From contig WACJ01000073.1 in the NCBI GenBank assembly GCA_008973525.1, positions 372,001-436,000 of the forward strand: DNA of 64,000 bases, read 5' to 3'. Source of the stretch: Stenopsyche tienmushanensis (taxonomy: Eukaryota; Arthropoda; Insecta; Trichoptera; Stenopsychidae). Shown here one piece after another: positions 47,710-59,333 of the stretch (its first letter is position 1; every line of letters starts with the position of its first letter). Under the pieces are notes generated by a model, which worked only from the letters and a program-made list of their open reading frames with translations, was not told the origin of the DNA and searched no databases. The translations under genes and the position numbers were made by a program.

Positions 47710-49624
47710 AATGTGAGCCATTTTTCATACATCGCATCGAAGATATCGAATTCTTACATTTTCAGAATTGACTGACTCGAGGAAAAATCAAGAAACTTAA
47801 CAATGCAATTGGTATTCAGAACTTTTCTGATCTTCGCCAGATTAAAATGAAATTGCCGCACTCTAGACATCTTTTCCACCCCATTTAATTCAGCTAGGCG
47901 TTCAAAAGGGGATCGCTTAATATGCCAAGTCGGTTAACTTGTAATCTTAATATTTTTATGGCCACAAGTATCAAAGAAAGTTAGCGGGGCTCATATTTCA
48001 TCGTTAACATATTCATATATTTTAATACAAATTTTTAGTCTTATCGTTTAATTAATTGGTATATCATCATTTAGGAATAAATTGTTATTATTATCTCTGG
48101 ACAACTGTTATGATATCATTAAATCCCAGAAGAGCTTAAGGATTATAAGGGTAGTAGAGATAGGTTAACATTGAAATATATCTAGTTGGTAAATAACACT
48201 CCTTTTCATGTTTAACATACATAAATCAAAGCAAAAATTGTGCTTTAAAAAGTACTCTTTTGCTATAAGGACGCTCGTTATAAGCGTGATTTTGTTATAT
48301 TCAATACAGCATTAAGGACTGAAAGACCTAAAAAAAATCTCATTCAAATTTCAAGTCGATTTTTCCCAGTGGGGTCGTGAATCCCATTAATATTCCAGGT
48401 CGATATGAGTCTCTATTTGTAAAAATCATAATTATTTTACCATAACAAACACAATTATTGCTAACTTCTGTACGTTTAGCGCTTAAGTTCGCAAACAACG
48501 CGTCACGCTCAGAGCTTTTCAAATATGCACACGTTGCCAAAGCTACCCTATTCTTCGGTCATAAGTTTACGATCTTATTCAGGGCCCGATATCGATAGTC
48601 ATAATTCAAAATTTGATTGCCTCCGCGTATGTATGTCACATCTGCGCTTTAATACCAACAACTTTATATCGCCTGTGTCGTTTTATGTACTGCATTTAAA
48701 AAAAAAGTCGCCTTCAGCATTCCAGCTCCGATAAAACGGCTCGAGATGAAATTTAGTCGCGAAAGTTGTGGCGATGCTTTCATAACTCCGGAAGAAAACT
48801 AGCGCTTCAGCATCCGACCGGGAATGAAATCAAAAGCGGAAATGCGCTAGTTAATTGTTCCTCGGAGCGAAAAGTCATGCGTCTTAGCTTGGTGAATAAT
48901 TCAATAAAGAGGGTCGATTCTCTTACGCGGACTTCTTGCCTTGGGCGCATTTGAAAAACGCTTCAAAGTATATTTATTTCATGAAAATCAAAATTTCGTT
49001 CCGTCAGTTTTTATTCTAATATTTCAGCTGTGTATAAGTTTCTGAGCTTTTTTATTGGGGCGAAAGCTTTATGGCACGTTGAACTGGTGCATTAAATATG
49101 GACGCCAGCTGAAAACATCAACCCCTTTCTTTCTCAATATTCCTTTCGTAAAGATGTCTTTATGTTTATTCTTAAGCGGAAAAAAAATACAAAACTTTCC
49201 ATAATAAAAAGCGATGGAATAGTACAAACTGTGTTTTTTACGAATTCATAAAAATCATCCCCTGTTTAATGACTTATAATTATCTCAACATATTCAAACG
49301 TTTTTATTTAATGAACAAAAAACTACAAGAAATGTTGGTAAAACACACACACATTTATTCAATCGCTCACTATTATTTTATTTTTCAATATTTCTTCTTA
49401 ATTATAGGTCAAACTATACACAATATTGTACAAAGTAAGGGAAATTTCTGCCTTTTTGGGCCTTAAAGTGATCGGTTTTTTAACATTTTTTTATTCGAAA
49501 AGTGTTATATATAGAGTGTTGATATTTAATGTGTTGACTAGGCTATCTTTATTGAATATAAAAATATTTTTTAAAGTTTGACAAAATATGGTATATATGG
49601 TATAATGGGGGGAGCCACGTATGT
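47710..49624. other. no gene seen
   Basis: Frames of 62-69 codons at 48,340-48,954 and 49,269-49,466 lack motifs. Confidence 0.4.
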
Positions 49625-49745
49625 CGGTGCGCGAGCGATGATATTCTTCACCATGGAAGTTCTAAGTCCTGAACAAGTAATTTGTAGCAAAAATATTAAA
49701 CATATTTTTACTTTGTATAATATTGTCTATAGCTTATACTACAAT
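49625..49745. repeat. dispersed repeat, copy 2 (partner 26,433-26,545)
   Basis: Same ~115-bp block as at 26.4 kb, preceded here by GGGGGGAGCCACGTAT. Direct orientation. Confidence 0.7.
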
Positions 49746-50310
49746 TGAAAAGAAATATTGGAAAATAAAAAAAATATGAGCGATCGAAAAAAGTTTGCGT
49801 TTTTACCAACATTTTTTGTAGTTTTTTTGTTGATTAAATAAACATTTTTGAATATTTTTCAATAATTGTAGTCTATACGACGAAGACGTTTATTATATTT
49901 GTGCCTGCCAAATTTCATAGAGAATGCTCATATAGGTCTTATGAGAGCACTTCCGTGAGCTTGGAAAAAGTAGTTTCAAGAAAAAAGCGATTAAAGATCC
50001 TCCTCCCTATAAATTTACAGATTTCATTTATATCGACTTAAAATTTACTGATAATGTTCTTAAACATTGGTTCTTGTCAATACCCGAAGTAATATTATTA
50101 TTTTTTAACCAACAAGACTAAATAACGTGCCTTATATTGAGTGGGTCAAATAATCAGAATAATCTCGAATCGAAAGAATCGATGGAATGTATTAATACCT
50201 TTGATCCTCCAAATTTATACGGGAATGCAAATATATGCAAATTTGTGTAATTATTCCTACAAAGCTGATTTTTTTTCATTTTGTTGTTTTGATATTAGCC
50301 CCTTGTTTAT

Positions 50311-50482
50311 AAACCCTAGCCACCTTGTATCGAAAGTAGACGACGTTTATTCAACAATAATTAATGTAAACCACTTGTAGACCATAAACCAGTTTTGTAT
50401 ATTTTAATTTAAAGTCGGTATGCACAAATGTTCGCAACGTCGAAAGTTTGGTATACTATAACTTTCCTGATTTACATTGCAT
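50311..50482. repeat. dispersed repeat, copy 2 (partner 1,960-2,142)
   Basis: Begins AAACCCTAGCCACCTTGTAT and ends near TTTCCTGATTTACATTGC. Same orientation as the first copy. Confidence 0.7.
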
Positions 50483-52855
50483 AATGACTGAAACAAAATT
50501 TAGCTCTGTAGACATGAGTACAAGGAAATCCAGGATCTGGCCCCTTATTTCGAATTAAAATGTGTAATCTAAAGAATAAAAATCTCTACTTGATTTTACT
50601 ATTTAAGGAACAATGCTTCTAGAATATTTGATATATTTCTTTTTACAAATAAATTGTACTAATTTATATAAATTTATTTCAGCCACTTTAGAAAGTATAA
50701 AACTAACTTTATCGTATATGCATATGTACGTTGTTCGTTATTTAGAAGAAAAAATATTTACATTTGGGATTTGACCATCTACCGGGTTTCCTCCTAGTGT
50801 CCCATCGGGACTATCTACTACTATATGTCTATACGTAAAAAGATCAAAGACTAAACACGATAGAATATATATGGAAGGATAGAAAAGCCAGCCATGCAAA
50901 CGGCATGTTTAAGGGTTGTTACAATTAGTACACCCACATTAGAAATATTTTGCAATACGTTATAGGAAAAAGTAATAAAATATTGATTTAAATAAAATCA
51001 TTGTGCTAATAATTGATATTAAATATTTTGAGTGTTATCCAAATACGTATAACATTTTTAAATTAATTTTTAATAATAGTTGATTGTCATAAAAAGTACA
51101 ATTATTTGATTACTACTATTATTTTGATCAAATTGGATGTATTTCATTAACTACTATCCAAGATATTTGTTAGCAATGATTTCCACAACAAATCCATATG
51201 AAGTTTTCTGGAGGAAAATATGAAAAACTGTATTGAAATATTTATTTTCTCTGGTAATCATAATTATCTATTTCAAACAAAATCTTATAATTGATATTTT
51301 TTACTCAATAAGGCTTATCAAGATGATTGATGTAGCTCATTAGATGCTTGAGACCAATTAGTATTTTCAAATGAATCAGCATTTCTCCTTGCTATTAAGC
51401 CCTTCGATCATTATAAGTTTTACAGATATTTAACCATCAATAAAATGCGTTTGATAGTCATTTTCTTGAAAATATATATTTTTTCATATGATCAATAAAT
51501 TTGATTCCATAATTACAGTCATTACATGTAATACAATAGCATTCATCACGTTTGTATTTAGTGGATTTATTTCATCAAAGATGAATCTCCATAGTTTTCT
51601 TATTACAAAAGGTTTCATTTCATGGAGACATTAATACAGAATTTGTAAAAATACATGTTTGTATTCTAAACACTAAAAACGCCTTTGAAATGTTTGTTCG
51701 CCCACTCTTATAATATGCTTTTTGACATCAATAAATCCTATGAAATATATGATTCATTGTTTTAAAATGGTGTCGTTTATTATCATTCAAGCTCTTAGAT
51801 GATCGATTTTGAATGCTGTCAAAGTTTGTCAACGAGCCATCCAAACGGTGGGGAAGACATTTTTCAAGAAAGTTTCTGTTGAACTATTCGCGAGTGGATC
51901 TCATCCTACATCGCCAAGTTCATTTTACACATTCCGAGTAGGCTTTTTAGGAATGCGGGGAATCCCCGGATTGTGACAGACCTTCAGGCCTCCCCCGCAA
52001 TCATTTCTTATCGGGAACATAATCGAATACTAAGAAAGTTGGTATGCGCCTCGGGACTTCGCCCCCCATAGATGTAATATAGAATTTTCAATTTGCCACA
52101 GTGCCGGATCGGCGGAGCTCCAGATCTTTCAACGTCTGGAAAACTTTTGAGGAACATTGATTATTGAATGGCTTCAATGGGAAAACGCTTTATAGCCGGA
52201 AATATGCCTTTTTATTGTCCCGTAGACGCGTCTGAAAATATTTGTTTTTGCGAGAGCCATCAAAAATTTAATCCTGTAAAGGACACGTTTCTAAAGCATA
52301 TGTACGTGGGGTTATTCACGTCATTTTATCTACGCGCAGGTGACATTTTATTAATGGGTTCCACGAACGTAAATGCGAATATTCTTTTTTCGTTTCGCGC
52401 AGTCGAAATTGCAACAATGAAAATTCGTAACAATTTTCCATAACGGCATCGTTTTGTTTTCCACACACTATCAGTACGCCATTACTTTGAATGGACCATA
52501 AAGTAAGTCTATGAGGGATGTTATTTATTTTCCACTTTACAATGAAAAATATTCGCAGAAAATATCTATAAAACTGTCATCATGGGTGATGGAAACCCAA
52601 CGAAAACTTAATATTAAATGTATAATAATATAGACGCGAATTTAACGTTAAACTAATATAGTAAGCGTTCCCACGGAATCACACACTGCGTATGATGACG
52701 TAAAGAGCGAAATGACATCTCCACGAAAATCAGCTTTTTATCTGTAGAGATGCAATTCGCCAAATTAACAGCGACTTCTTTCTATCTCCATTTGGATACA
52801 ATGCCTTTTGTTAATGACATCTATCTAGATTCTTACGCATATATCGCTTATCGCT
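50483..52855. other. no supported gene
   Basis: A 91-codon frame at 52,168-52,443 (+) has no motif, although the region 51,830-52,140 is slightly GC-richer than its surroundings. Confidence 0.4.
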
Positions 52856-52990
52856 TGCCGTGACGCGCATGAGAGAGGGTCATCGAATAGCCTTGGCTGC
52901 GGGAAGATGTCCTTCTCGCAGACTCATAACTATAATATTTCTCTTCGTAAATAAACAATAATAGTTAAGACGAGAGGTTTTCGTCAGCAC
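52856..52990 (+). repeat. LTR remnant (Copia-type), copy 2
   Basis: Shares ATAGCCTTGGCTGCGGGAAG and the hairpin with 34,640-34,860; here the stem has one mismatch (TTCTCGCAG). It ends near CAGCACCCATATCA, where the primer-binding site appears eroded. Confidence 0.6.
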
Positions 52991-53282
52991 CCATATCAAA
53001 TAAGTTTCATTTCATTGCTACTGTATTACTTGAATACTGTATTGTGGTTGATAATTGACGGGTCATGTATTGAATCGAACGGATGAAAAAAGACGATAAG
53101 TCAACTTACAATGAGACTTTGTAGTTATTATTAACGTATGATGTGTGGTTCATGAAAGACTAAAATATGTTGTATTTTAAATATAAGGCATATAAAGGAT
53201 CACAGTTCAACGGCACAATGTTAACCCTTTCCGGTTCAATGTTGAATCAACATTGTATAATATTTACGATGAATCTTATATA

Positions 53283-53520
53283 TATAAAAATTAAACTTTC
53301 TTTGTTTGTATGTAATGCGCTGCCACGCTGTTCAGCAGATTGCGATAAAACTTCGTACATATATTGTTGCAGATTGCGCGAGTAACATAAACATAGTTTA
53401 ATAGCCAAAAATAAAAATTTGTTTGTTCGTATTTTATGCGCTGCCATACCTGTTTATTTGATTTCGATAAAACTTTGCCAACTTATTGTCTGTATTTTCT
53501 CAAATAATATAGGTTAATTA
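53283..53520 (+). mobile_element. Helitron-like fragment, two tandem units
   Basis: Two units with TATAAAAATTAAAC or AATAAAAATTTGTTTG starts, each with ATGCGCTGCCA and GATAAAACTT. No TC start or CTAG end. Confidence 0.65.
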
Positions 53521-53752
53521 AACAAGATAACTCTTTCAAATATCAAACGATAGGATCAAAAATATTTTATTAATACATACATCTTCCCAAGCAAATTCTT
53601 TGAGAAAACTTAAATATATTTCAAAATGCCAAAGCAAATCGATGATAAATATTATATATAGGATTTAGCTGCCGTGATCATTTATCTTCCAGATAATTAT
53701 AACGCTCGAGCAAAGAAGGAAGTATGTCAGTTTTATGCTGATTTAATTTCAG

Positions 53753-53954
53753 GCACTTAACATCACGCTTAACACAAGTTTATCTTGTAAGTGGCCCAAA
53801 AAAGGTCTTCCGTGAATGGGCTCCCCATGGTCCCGGGAGGTTTAATTACGAGAGCTATCCCTCCGTCGAAGAAGACTTCATCCCCCTGGCACAGTCTCAA
53901 TATTTAACCAACATACAGAACTTTGATGTATTCGACTTGGCGGCGTGTAATTAG
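53753..53954 (+). CDS. candidate terminal exon of an unidentified host gene
   Basis: A frame of 66 codons plus stop opens exactly after a plausible splice acceptor (TTTAATTTCAG at 53,742-53,752). It reads VSGPKKVFREWAPHGPGRF, NYESYPSVEEDFIPLAQSQY and LTNIQNFDVFDLAACN to TAG. It has no start codon, as expected for an internal or last exon. Residue composition is balanced and G/C is frequent at third positions, unlike chance frames here. An AATAAA lies at about 54,240. A GTAAGT inside (near 53,785) could be a competing donor. I recognise no protein family. It may also be a chance frame or an old insertion. Confidence 0.35.
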
Positions 53955-54687
53955 CACAAAAGGCTGCCCGTCGTGGTCAGTTGTTTGATCTGGACACACC
54001 GAAACACCCTTCAGCAACATCAGAAATGGATGGATTCTCGTGCTCGAGAGTGACGACCGGGGATGATAATTGGATTCGGAATCATCCCCTTGGCCGGTGG
54101 CGTTTATCGCGATCGAAAATTAATTAAATGGCATTTTATCGGCACAGTGTTTGGTTGCACGCGGTCATATGATATATTCGAAGCGCTCATCCGTAACAAA
54201 TAACGGAGCCAAATGGCTTTCGTGTGCCCCGCTGGCGACAAATAAACGTTTTTTCCTCTCTGTAAATACGATTTATCGTCCTACAAGCGTATGTACGTCA
54301 ACTGGGGATTCCCTTGCTGTTTACTTATCGTTTTATTTTATTTTTGGATTTGCAAATTTGTACTCATTTGCGATTTCTATTTAGCTACAATCGCGTTTTC
54401 TGAAAAACAAGGCTATGTTCCACCCAAAAACAACTCAGATTGATAGTATAAAACTTTAATTCTATATCTATTTATGTAGTATTGGCCGATGTTACAACAT
54501 GTGTACCATAGCTTTTTTTGTTTGTGAAGGGGGAAATCTTCACCAAAATACCACAGTTCTGGTGGTAGTGTGGGATTTTTACCCACTAAGCCCCCCTCCT
54601 CTTCAGCTGCCATCTGGCTACTAATTAAGTATTGCACAAGAATGGCAGCAATGTCCCTCACGGGTTCTCCGTTTGTCTTTTTCTGAA
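53955..54687. other. no gene seen
   Basis: A 77-codon frame at 54,151-54,384 (+) lacks motifs. No repeat was identified. Confidence 0.35.
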
Positions 54688-54833
54688 TATCATTCAAGTA
54701 GGATAGATCGATCTGTCGATGTCCGGGGACGTGCTCCATTCCGTGGCTTGCACGGTCTCCAGACCTGACACCACTGGATTTCTTTGCCTGGGAACGTGCC
54801 CTATTTTGTAGCTCGCACTGTCTCCAGGCCTGA
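54688..54833 (+). pseudogene. Tc1/mariner-superfamily transposase scrap around the third catalytic Asp
   Basis: In two frames the plus strand reads SSRIDRSVDVRGRAPF then WLARSPDLTPLDFFAWERA and a TGA. The WxARSPDLTPLDFFxW motif is the catalytic C-terminal box of Tc1/mariner-related transposases, with LDFF holding the third acidic residue. One base is shifted between the two parts. The lineage differs from the mariners elsewhere in the window, whose box reads PPYSPDxAPSDYHLF. Everything else of the gene is missing. A 141-codon frame on the other strand is its mirror image. Confidence 0.8.
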
Positions 54834-56501
54834 CACAACTAAATAATCATTGCTTTTGCAAAAATGAAAGAGGAAATTCTACTTCAGACAACTACAGTTG
54901 AAATAAGAAAAAGGTATAGTTCGTGCATACAAAGCAAAGGTGGCCAATTTGAACAAATTTTGTAAAAAAAATAATAAAACCATTTAAACATAAAAGGTAT
55001 TTTCTTAACCCTGACACTAACAAACTGGTGACTCTTCGTTAGAAAGGGTATAATCTAGAAAACTTTTTAAAACTAAACTAAGTTCAAAATAGTTGATATT
55101 TTTTTTGTTTAGAGAATTTAATAGTTGACATATCTCATTAGCTTACACATTTTATGTGACTTTGGAAGCTCAGAAATAGTCTTCTTAATTCTTTAAACCA
55201 ATTGCATAAAATAATTATTTATTAATTTATTTGCGACCATAGATTTAAAAGTTATGACGATTCAAAGGTGAAATTTTGGGTATTTTTCCAAAATGTTAAA
55301 AAAAAAATCTATTTCGACAACTCTGATAGAACATTGAAACCATATGTGAAATGTAACAAAAGATACCCTTAAACCCCTAAAAAAATGTATCGGTTCATGT
55401 ACCAAACACTTTGTATAAATATTTGTCACTCTTAGATGACCTTGACCAATTATATTAATCCTGTCTAAATATACTTTTTTGCAGCAGAATACCAGATCTA
55501 AGCTGGATCGAGATGATTGATTGAAAGCATTAATACATACGATCTTCCATGAAGCATTTTTTGTATAATGTAGTAAATCTCGGTTATTACGAGCAGGGGC
55601 ATAAGATGATCGCTGCTATAATGTGGAAAACTACGATGATCTCGATATGTATTCAATCGCTTATTGTTGTTATGAGCAATTTTCATGGATTTGCGATTCA
55701 ATAACTTAACAACTGTTCGTTGATTGGATGGCATGGTCGTTATAACCGAGTTCGAGTGCATTTTGTATTGGAATTTATCGATATGATGAAAAAATTTCTA
55801 CTTTTTTAATTAGCCCGAACTTTTGCCTATTGTATATCAACATGTCGTCTATAATTATTAATTAATATGCATTTGGACATTAGAAACATCAACAAAAAAG
55901 ACAATTTGTTATACGATTTTAACAAATATAATATTGGTTCATTGCTTTATTATGCACGTTGATTTTAAATTGAATTTGTCTTTATTTGATTTAGTCAAGT
56001 TGGAAGCCACATCTACGTATTTCGGAGCTAATAAACTTGGCCATTGAATGAGCCATATTGAATTTGTACCCGGCTGGGTCTGCGCAAAGACTTCGTCGTT
56101 TCGGCGATCTTTAAATTTACAGAAAACGTTTTGCATGAGATTTTCAATCGTTTATGGTGCATAATCCTTAGGGGTTATTCTTCGAGCTATGAACTCTGAG
56201 GTGAACCGCTAATGGCCATCGTTTATTCGACTTTGTGTCGACCCTAATGCGAAAAATATTACTCTGTCAAAATGCACATTTAATAGTAAATATTTGTATG
56301 AAAATCCCATCCTGCTTGACGGTGGTTGAACATACGTTATTGTTTCTAGGAACTTGGCTGGACAGATTTGGGTGACTTTGAAAGTAATTTAGTTCTTATA
56401 TGGAGAAACTTCATATGATGAAGTTTAGTTACTTTGTCATTGGCCGTAAAACGTTATATAAATCATTTTTCGTGGAAAAATTATCCAATCTTATATTAAT
56501 A
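54834..56501. other. no gene seen
   Basis: Frames of 87 and 65 codons at 55,498-55,761 and 55,939-56,136 (both -) lack motifs. Confidence 0.4.
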
Positions 56502-57916
56502 TTGGGTTATCCCGAAAGAAATCCATTATTATTTTATCGACTTTTCTTTCATAACACATTTGTTTAAATCTTTAGTTTTATTATAGGAGATGTTTCTAAA
56601 AATATTTTAAGCAAAATTATCGTTATATTGCACTCGTATATCTTTAACTGTAGATATGCAAAATTAAAGTTACTCGAAGTCAGCTCGAAGTTGCTCGAAA
56701 TCAAGTTTAACTCGATAGTTTATTGTGTGTGGTTGAATTTTCGAAGCAAAAATGTCAAAATATGTTAATAAAGGAATGAAAGGTAGAGAAGTTCGAGGAA
56801 TTTAAAAAAAAACATCATGGCAACCCGACTGGACTCAAAAGCTGGTGCAAATGGCAGAAAAACATTGCTTTAAAAATATCCAGAGCTTGAATACTTGACT
56901 CCATTTCTTGGCCAAGATATAAAACAGCATCTCTTACCAATTTATAAAGATTTGTCCAGGGATGTATTACTTCAAAGATGCTTGGGTGGCCATACCCAAA
57001 ATGCTAATGAATGTTTTATCTCGACTGTTTGACCACTGGCTCCAAAGCACCTGCATTCTTGTGTAAAAAACATTAAAATATCAACATACATTGCTGCTGG
57101 GATATTTAATAACGACTACAGCTTCATTTTGAAGATGATGAATACATTAAATATAATTATTGGCACCTACTGTAAAGTCTTTGCTGAAAATACCGATGAA
57201 GCGCGGGTAACGAATTAGAATCGTAAGAGTCTTTCTGAGACAAAGGCAGCTCGTTTAGCCTGAAAACGACAGTTAGTCGAAGATAATCAACTTTTTGAGA
57301 AAGCTGAAGATCTATTATATACATCTGGAATCATTGGCTTTATTTAATAGTTTTATCGCATTGAAACTTTAAACGAGATTATCTCGAAACTGCATATTCA
57401 AAATGTTCGCCAGTTGTATCTTAAAAAGTTGTTGATCGATCTGACTGAAATTTTGGGATGTTTCTCACTATAATATTATCTAGTCAACTTAGCTAAAGTT
57501 TTAAGGTTTTTGCATAAATAAATTATTTTTTTGGGGTAAAAATTATCAAGAAAATGGTAAAAAATTTGAAAGTTTAACTATAAAGTCTATTATTTTTTTA
57601 TGTTTATACTTTTTTAATTTTTATAGCTTAGTTGACTGCCTACACATATTAAAGATCAAATTTGTTTTCATTTCAGTTCAACAGGAAACCTTCGATAAGG
57701 TTGTAGTAAAATAATGTCAAAATATTAAAATGATACGACCATTTTTAAAAAATCATGAAAAACTTCCAAAGGGGTTGCCCAAACAAAAATAAAACTAATA
57801 AACCATACTATTATAAGAAGATATATTTATAGAGATGTTTTTTCGGGGTGAATGAATACAGACTAAACTCAAGCGAAAGCGTGCGGAAATAATGGATTTC
57901 TTTCGGGATGACCTAA
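56502..57916. mobile_element. 1.4 kb TA-flanked TIR element with a Mutator-like transposase relic
   Basis: Left end TTGGGTTATCCCGAAAGAAA and inverted right end TTAGGTCATCCCGAAAGAAA, both continuing TCCATTATT: about 30 bp with two mismatches. TA flanks both sides (56,500-56,501 and 57,917-57,918), though the local AATATT context would also permit a longer duplication. The ends match the MITE at 27,180-27,561. The coding relic at 56,810-57,347 is of a type normally linked with other insertion behaviour. Confidence 0.75.
56810..57347 (+). pseudogene. Mutator-like transposase-domain relic
   Basis: Frame 1 (56,810-56,880) reads KHHGNPTGLKSWCKWQKN. After a shift, 56,877-57,347 reads YPELEYL, QHLLPIYKDLSRDVLLQRCL, GGHTQNANECF, a stop, PLAPKHLHSC, ISTYIAAGIFNNDYSFILKM, two more stops, and EKAEDLLYTSG. 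From memory, SWCKWQ, LPIYxDLSxxxLLxRCLGGxTQNxNE and LAPKxxHxG are typical of a Mutator-like transposase domain present in many copies in insect genomes. Only its C-terminal part is present. The stop after NECFISTV sits where a conserved Trp is expected, a single-base change. Not functional. Confidence 0.8.
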
Positions 57917-57918
57917 TA

Positions 57919-59230
57919 TTAAATCAAACTTAAGGCAACATCGTGCAAATGGCAAATAACAATAAATTTACCTTCGCACAGAAGGAATATATCAATATAT
58001 TTGATATAAAATCTAAGCTCAACCCAAAAATATTTTGTTGAGGCATCGCATTTATGATGCAATACTACATTTGGCAGAGTTATTACGCGAAACCTTCCAC
58101 ATCCTGATCCATGAAATATTCATCTCCGATATCCATTACTTTCCATTTTTATCCTAACATTGTGATCCGTCGCGGCTTTCCAGCCCCCCGGGGAAAACAA
58201 TCGGCGAAGTACATCACCTCTGCCACAAAAGATAAACTGCCACAAAATCCTTCCATTATGAATTCTCTATTTTGTCTGCGAGAAACTATTTCCAACATCT
58301 GATCCAGTTCCGTCTAGAAGTGAATCCTTTCGCCACAATTTCTTCCCCTACACATTAAAGCAACCAGAGTGGGGTGAGTTTGGCCAATACTGTCGCGGTT
58401 GTTCGCAGCCGTTTGCTTACGCCTGTTCGTGACGTTTTACAACAAATTTATGGATACGACAACGCAAATGCGAAAAAAATATTCGCAAACATAAATCAAA
58501 TATTGTTGAAGGGGGGGGCGGCACATCATATAATCTATAGGCAAATATCCCACGACGAGGGAATCGCTTGTTAAATGACAAACGCAGCGCGTTGACTTTT
58601 CATTCAAAATATAAATATTCAACACTTCGTATTTATATTGATATTTTCAAACTGTTTCAAGATCATTTAATAATATTTGGATATTGAATTCCAATAAATT
58701 TGAAAATTTAATGAGTTTTCAGTACTCTGGATGGATAGAACATCTTTCACAGGCCGTCATCGAGAGTCTCGTGTATCAACGGTTCGATCGCTCTTTTGGC
58801 ATATTTTGCAATTCGAAATGAATACGTAAATGATCGAATATTTCAGGGAAATTATACTCAATCAATAATATCCTTGGCAGAAACACCTTCTATAATTGGC
58901 TCACGATCCGATAGCCTGTAAACAGGAAAGAACATCTGTTCAGGAAATCTTCAGCTCGTCTAATCCCAGACGCTTGAATACGTGGATCGGAAACGGAATC
59001 CTTGAGCTTATGGATCAAGGATTCTATTATATATATATATATATTTATTTTTCAATACCTTTTCAATACCCAAATGTGTTTATTTGAGCGTTGTATATTT
59101 ATTCTTTTAAATTCAAGAAAATGATGGTGCGTTATAAGAATAACTTTTTAATAAAATTGCTATGATTCTATATTAAATAATAAAAGAACATCTGAAAAAT
59201 ATTATGAGAGAAGTAAGATTGATAAGACTT
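57919..59230. other. no gene seen
   Basis: Frames of 63-66 codons at 58,111-58,574 lack motifs. A G-run lies at 58,511-58,518 and a (TA)n microsatellite at about 59,028-59,046. Confidence 0.4.
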
Positions 59231-59333
59231 TGAGAGAAAATACAAGGGAATTCAAATATAACCCGGAATTTTGCTGTACAAATTTATTAACAAAATTCCG
59301 GACTATATTTGAATCCCATCGTATTTTCTCAAG
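59231..59333. repeat. 103-nt imperfect hairpin
   Basis: Arms 59,231-59,273 and 59,291-59,333 pair around a 17-nt loop, with runs such as GAGAAAATAC, ATTCAAATATA and CCGGAATTTTG fully complementary and a few bulges. Size and shape suit a pre-miRNA-like or small foldback structure. Confidence 0.75.

Noticed and set aside
52168..52443. 91-codon frame
   Set aside because: No motif and no splice or promoter context that I can defend.
54413..54838. 141-codon minus-strand frame
   Set aside because: Antisense of the Tc1/mariner scrap over part of its length; no motif of its own.
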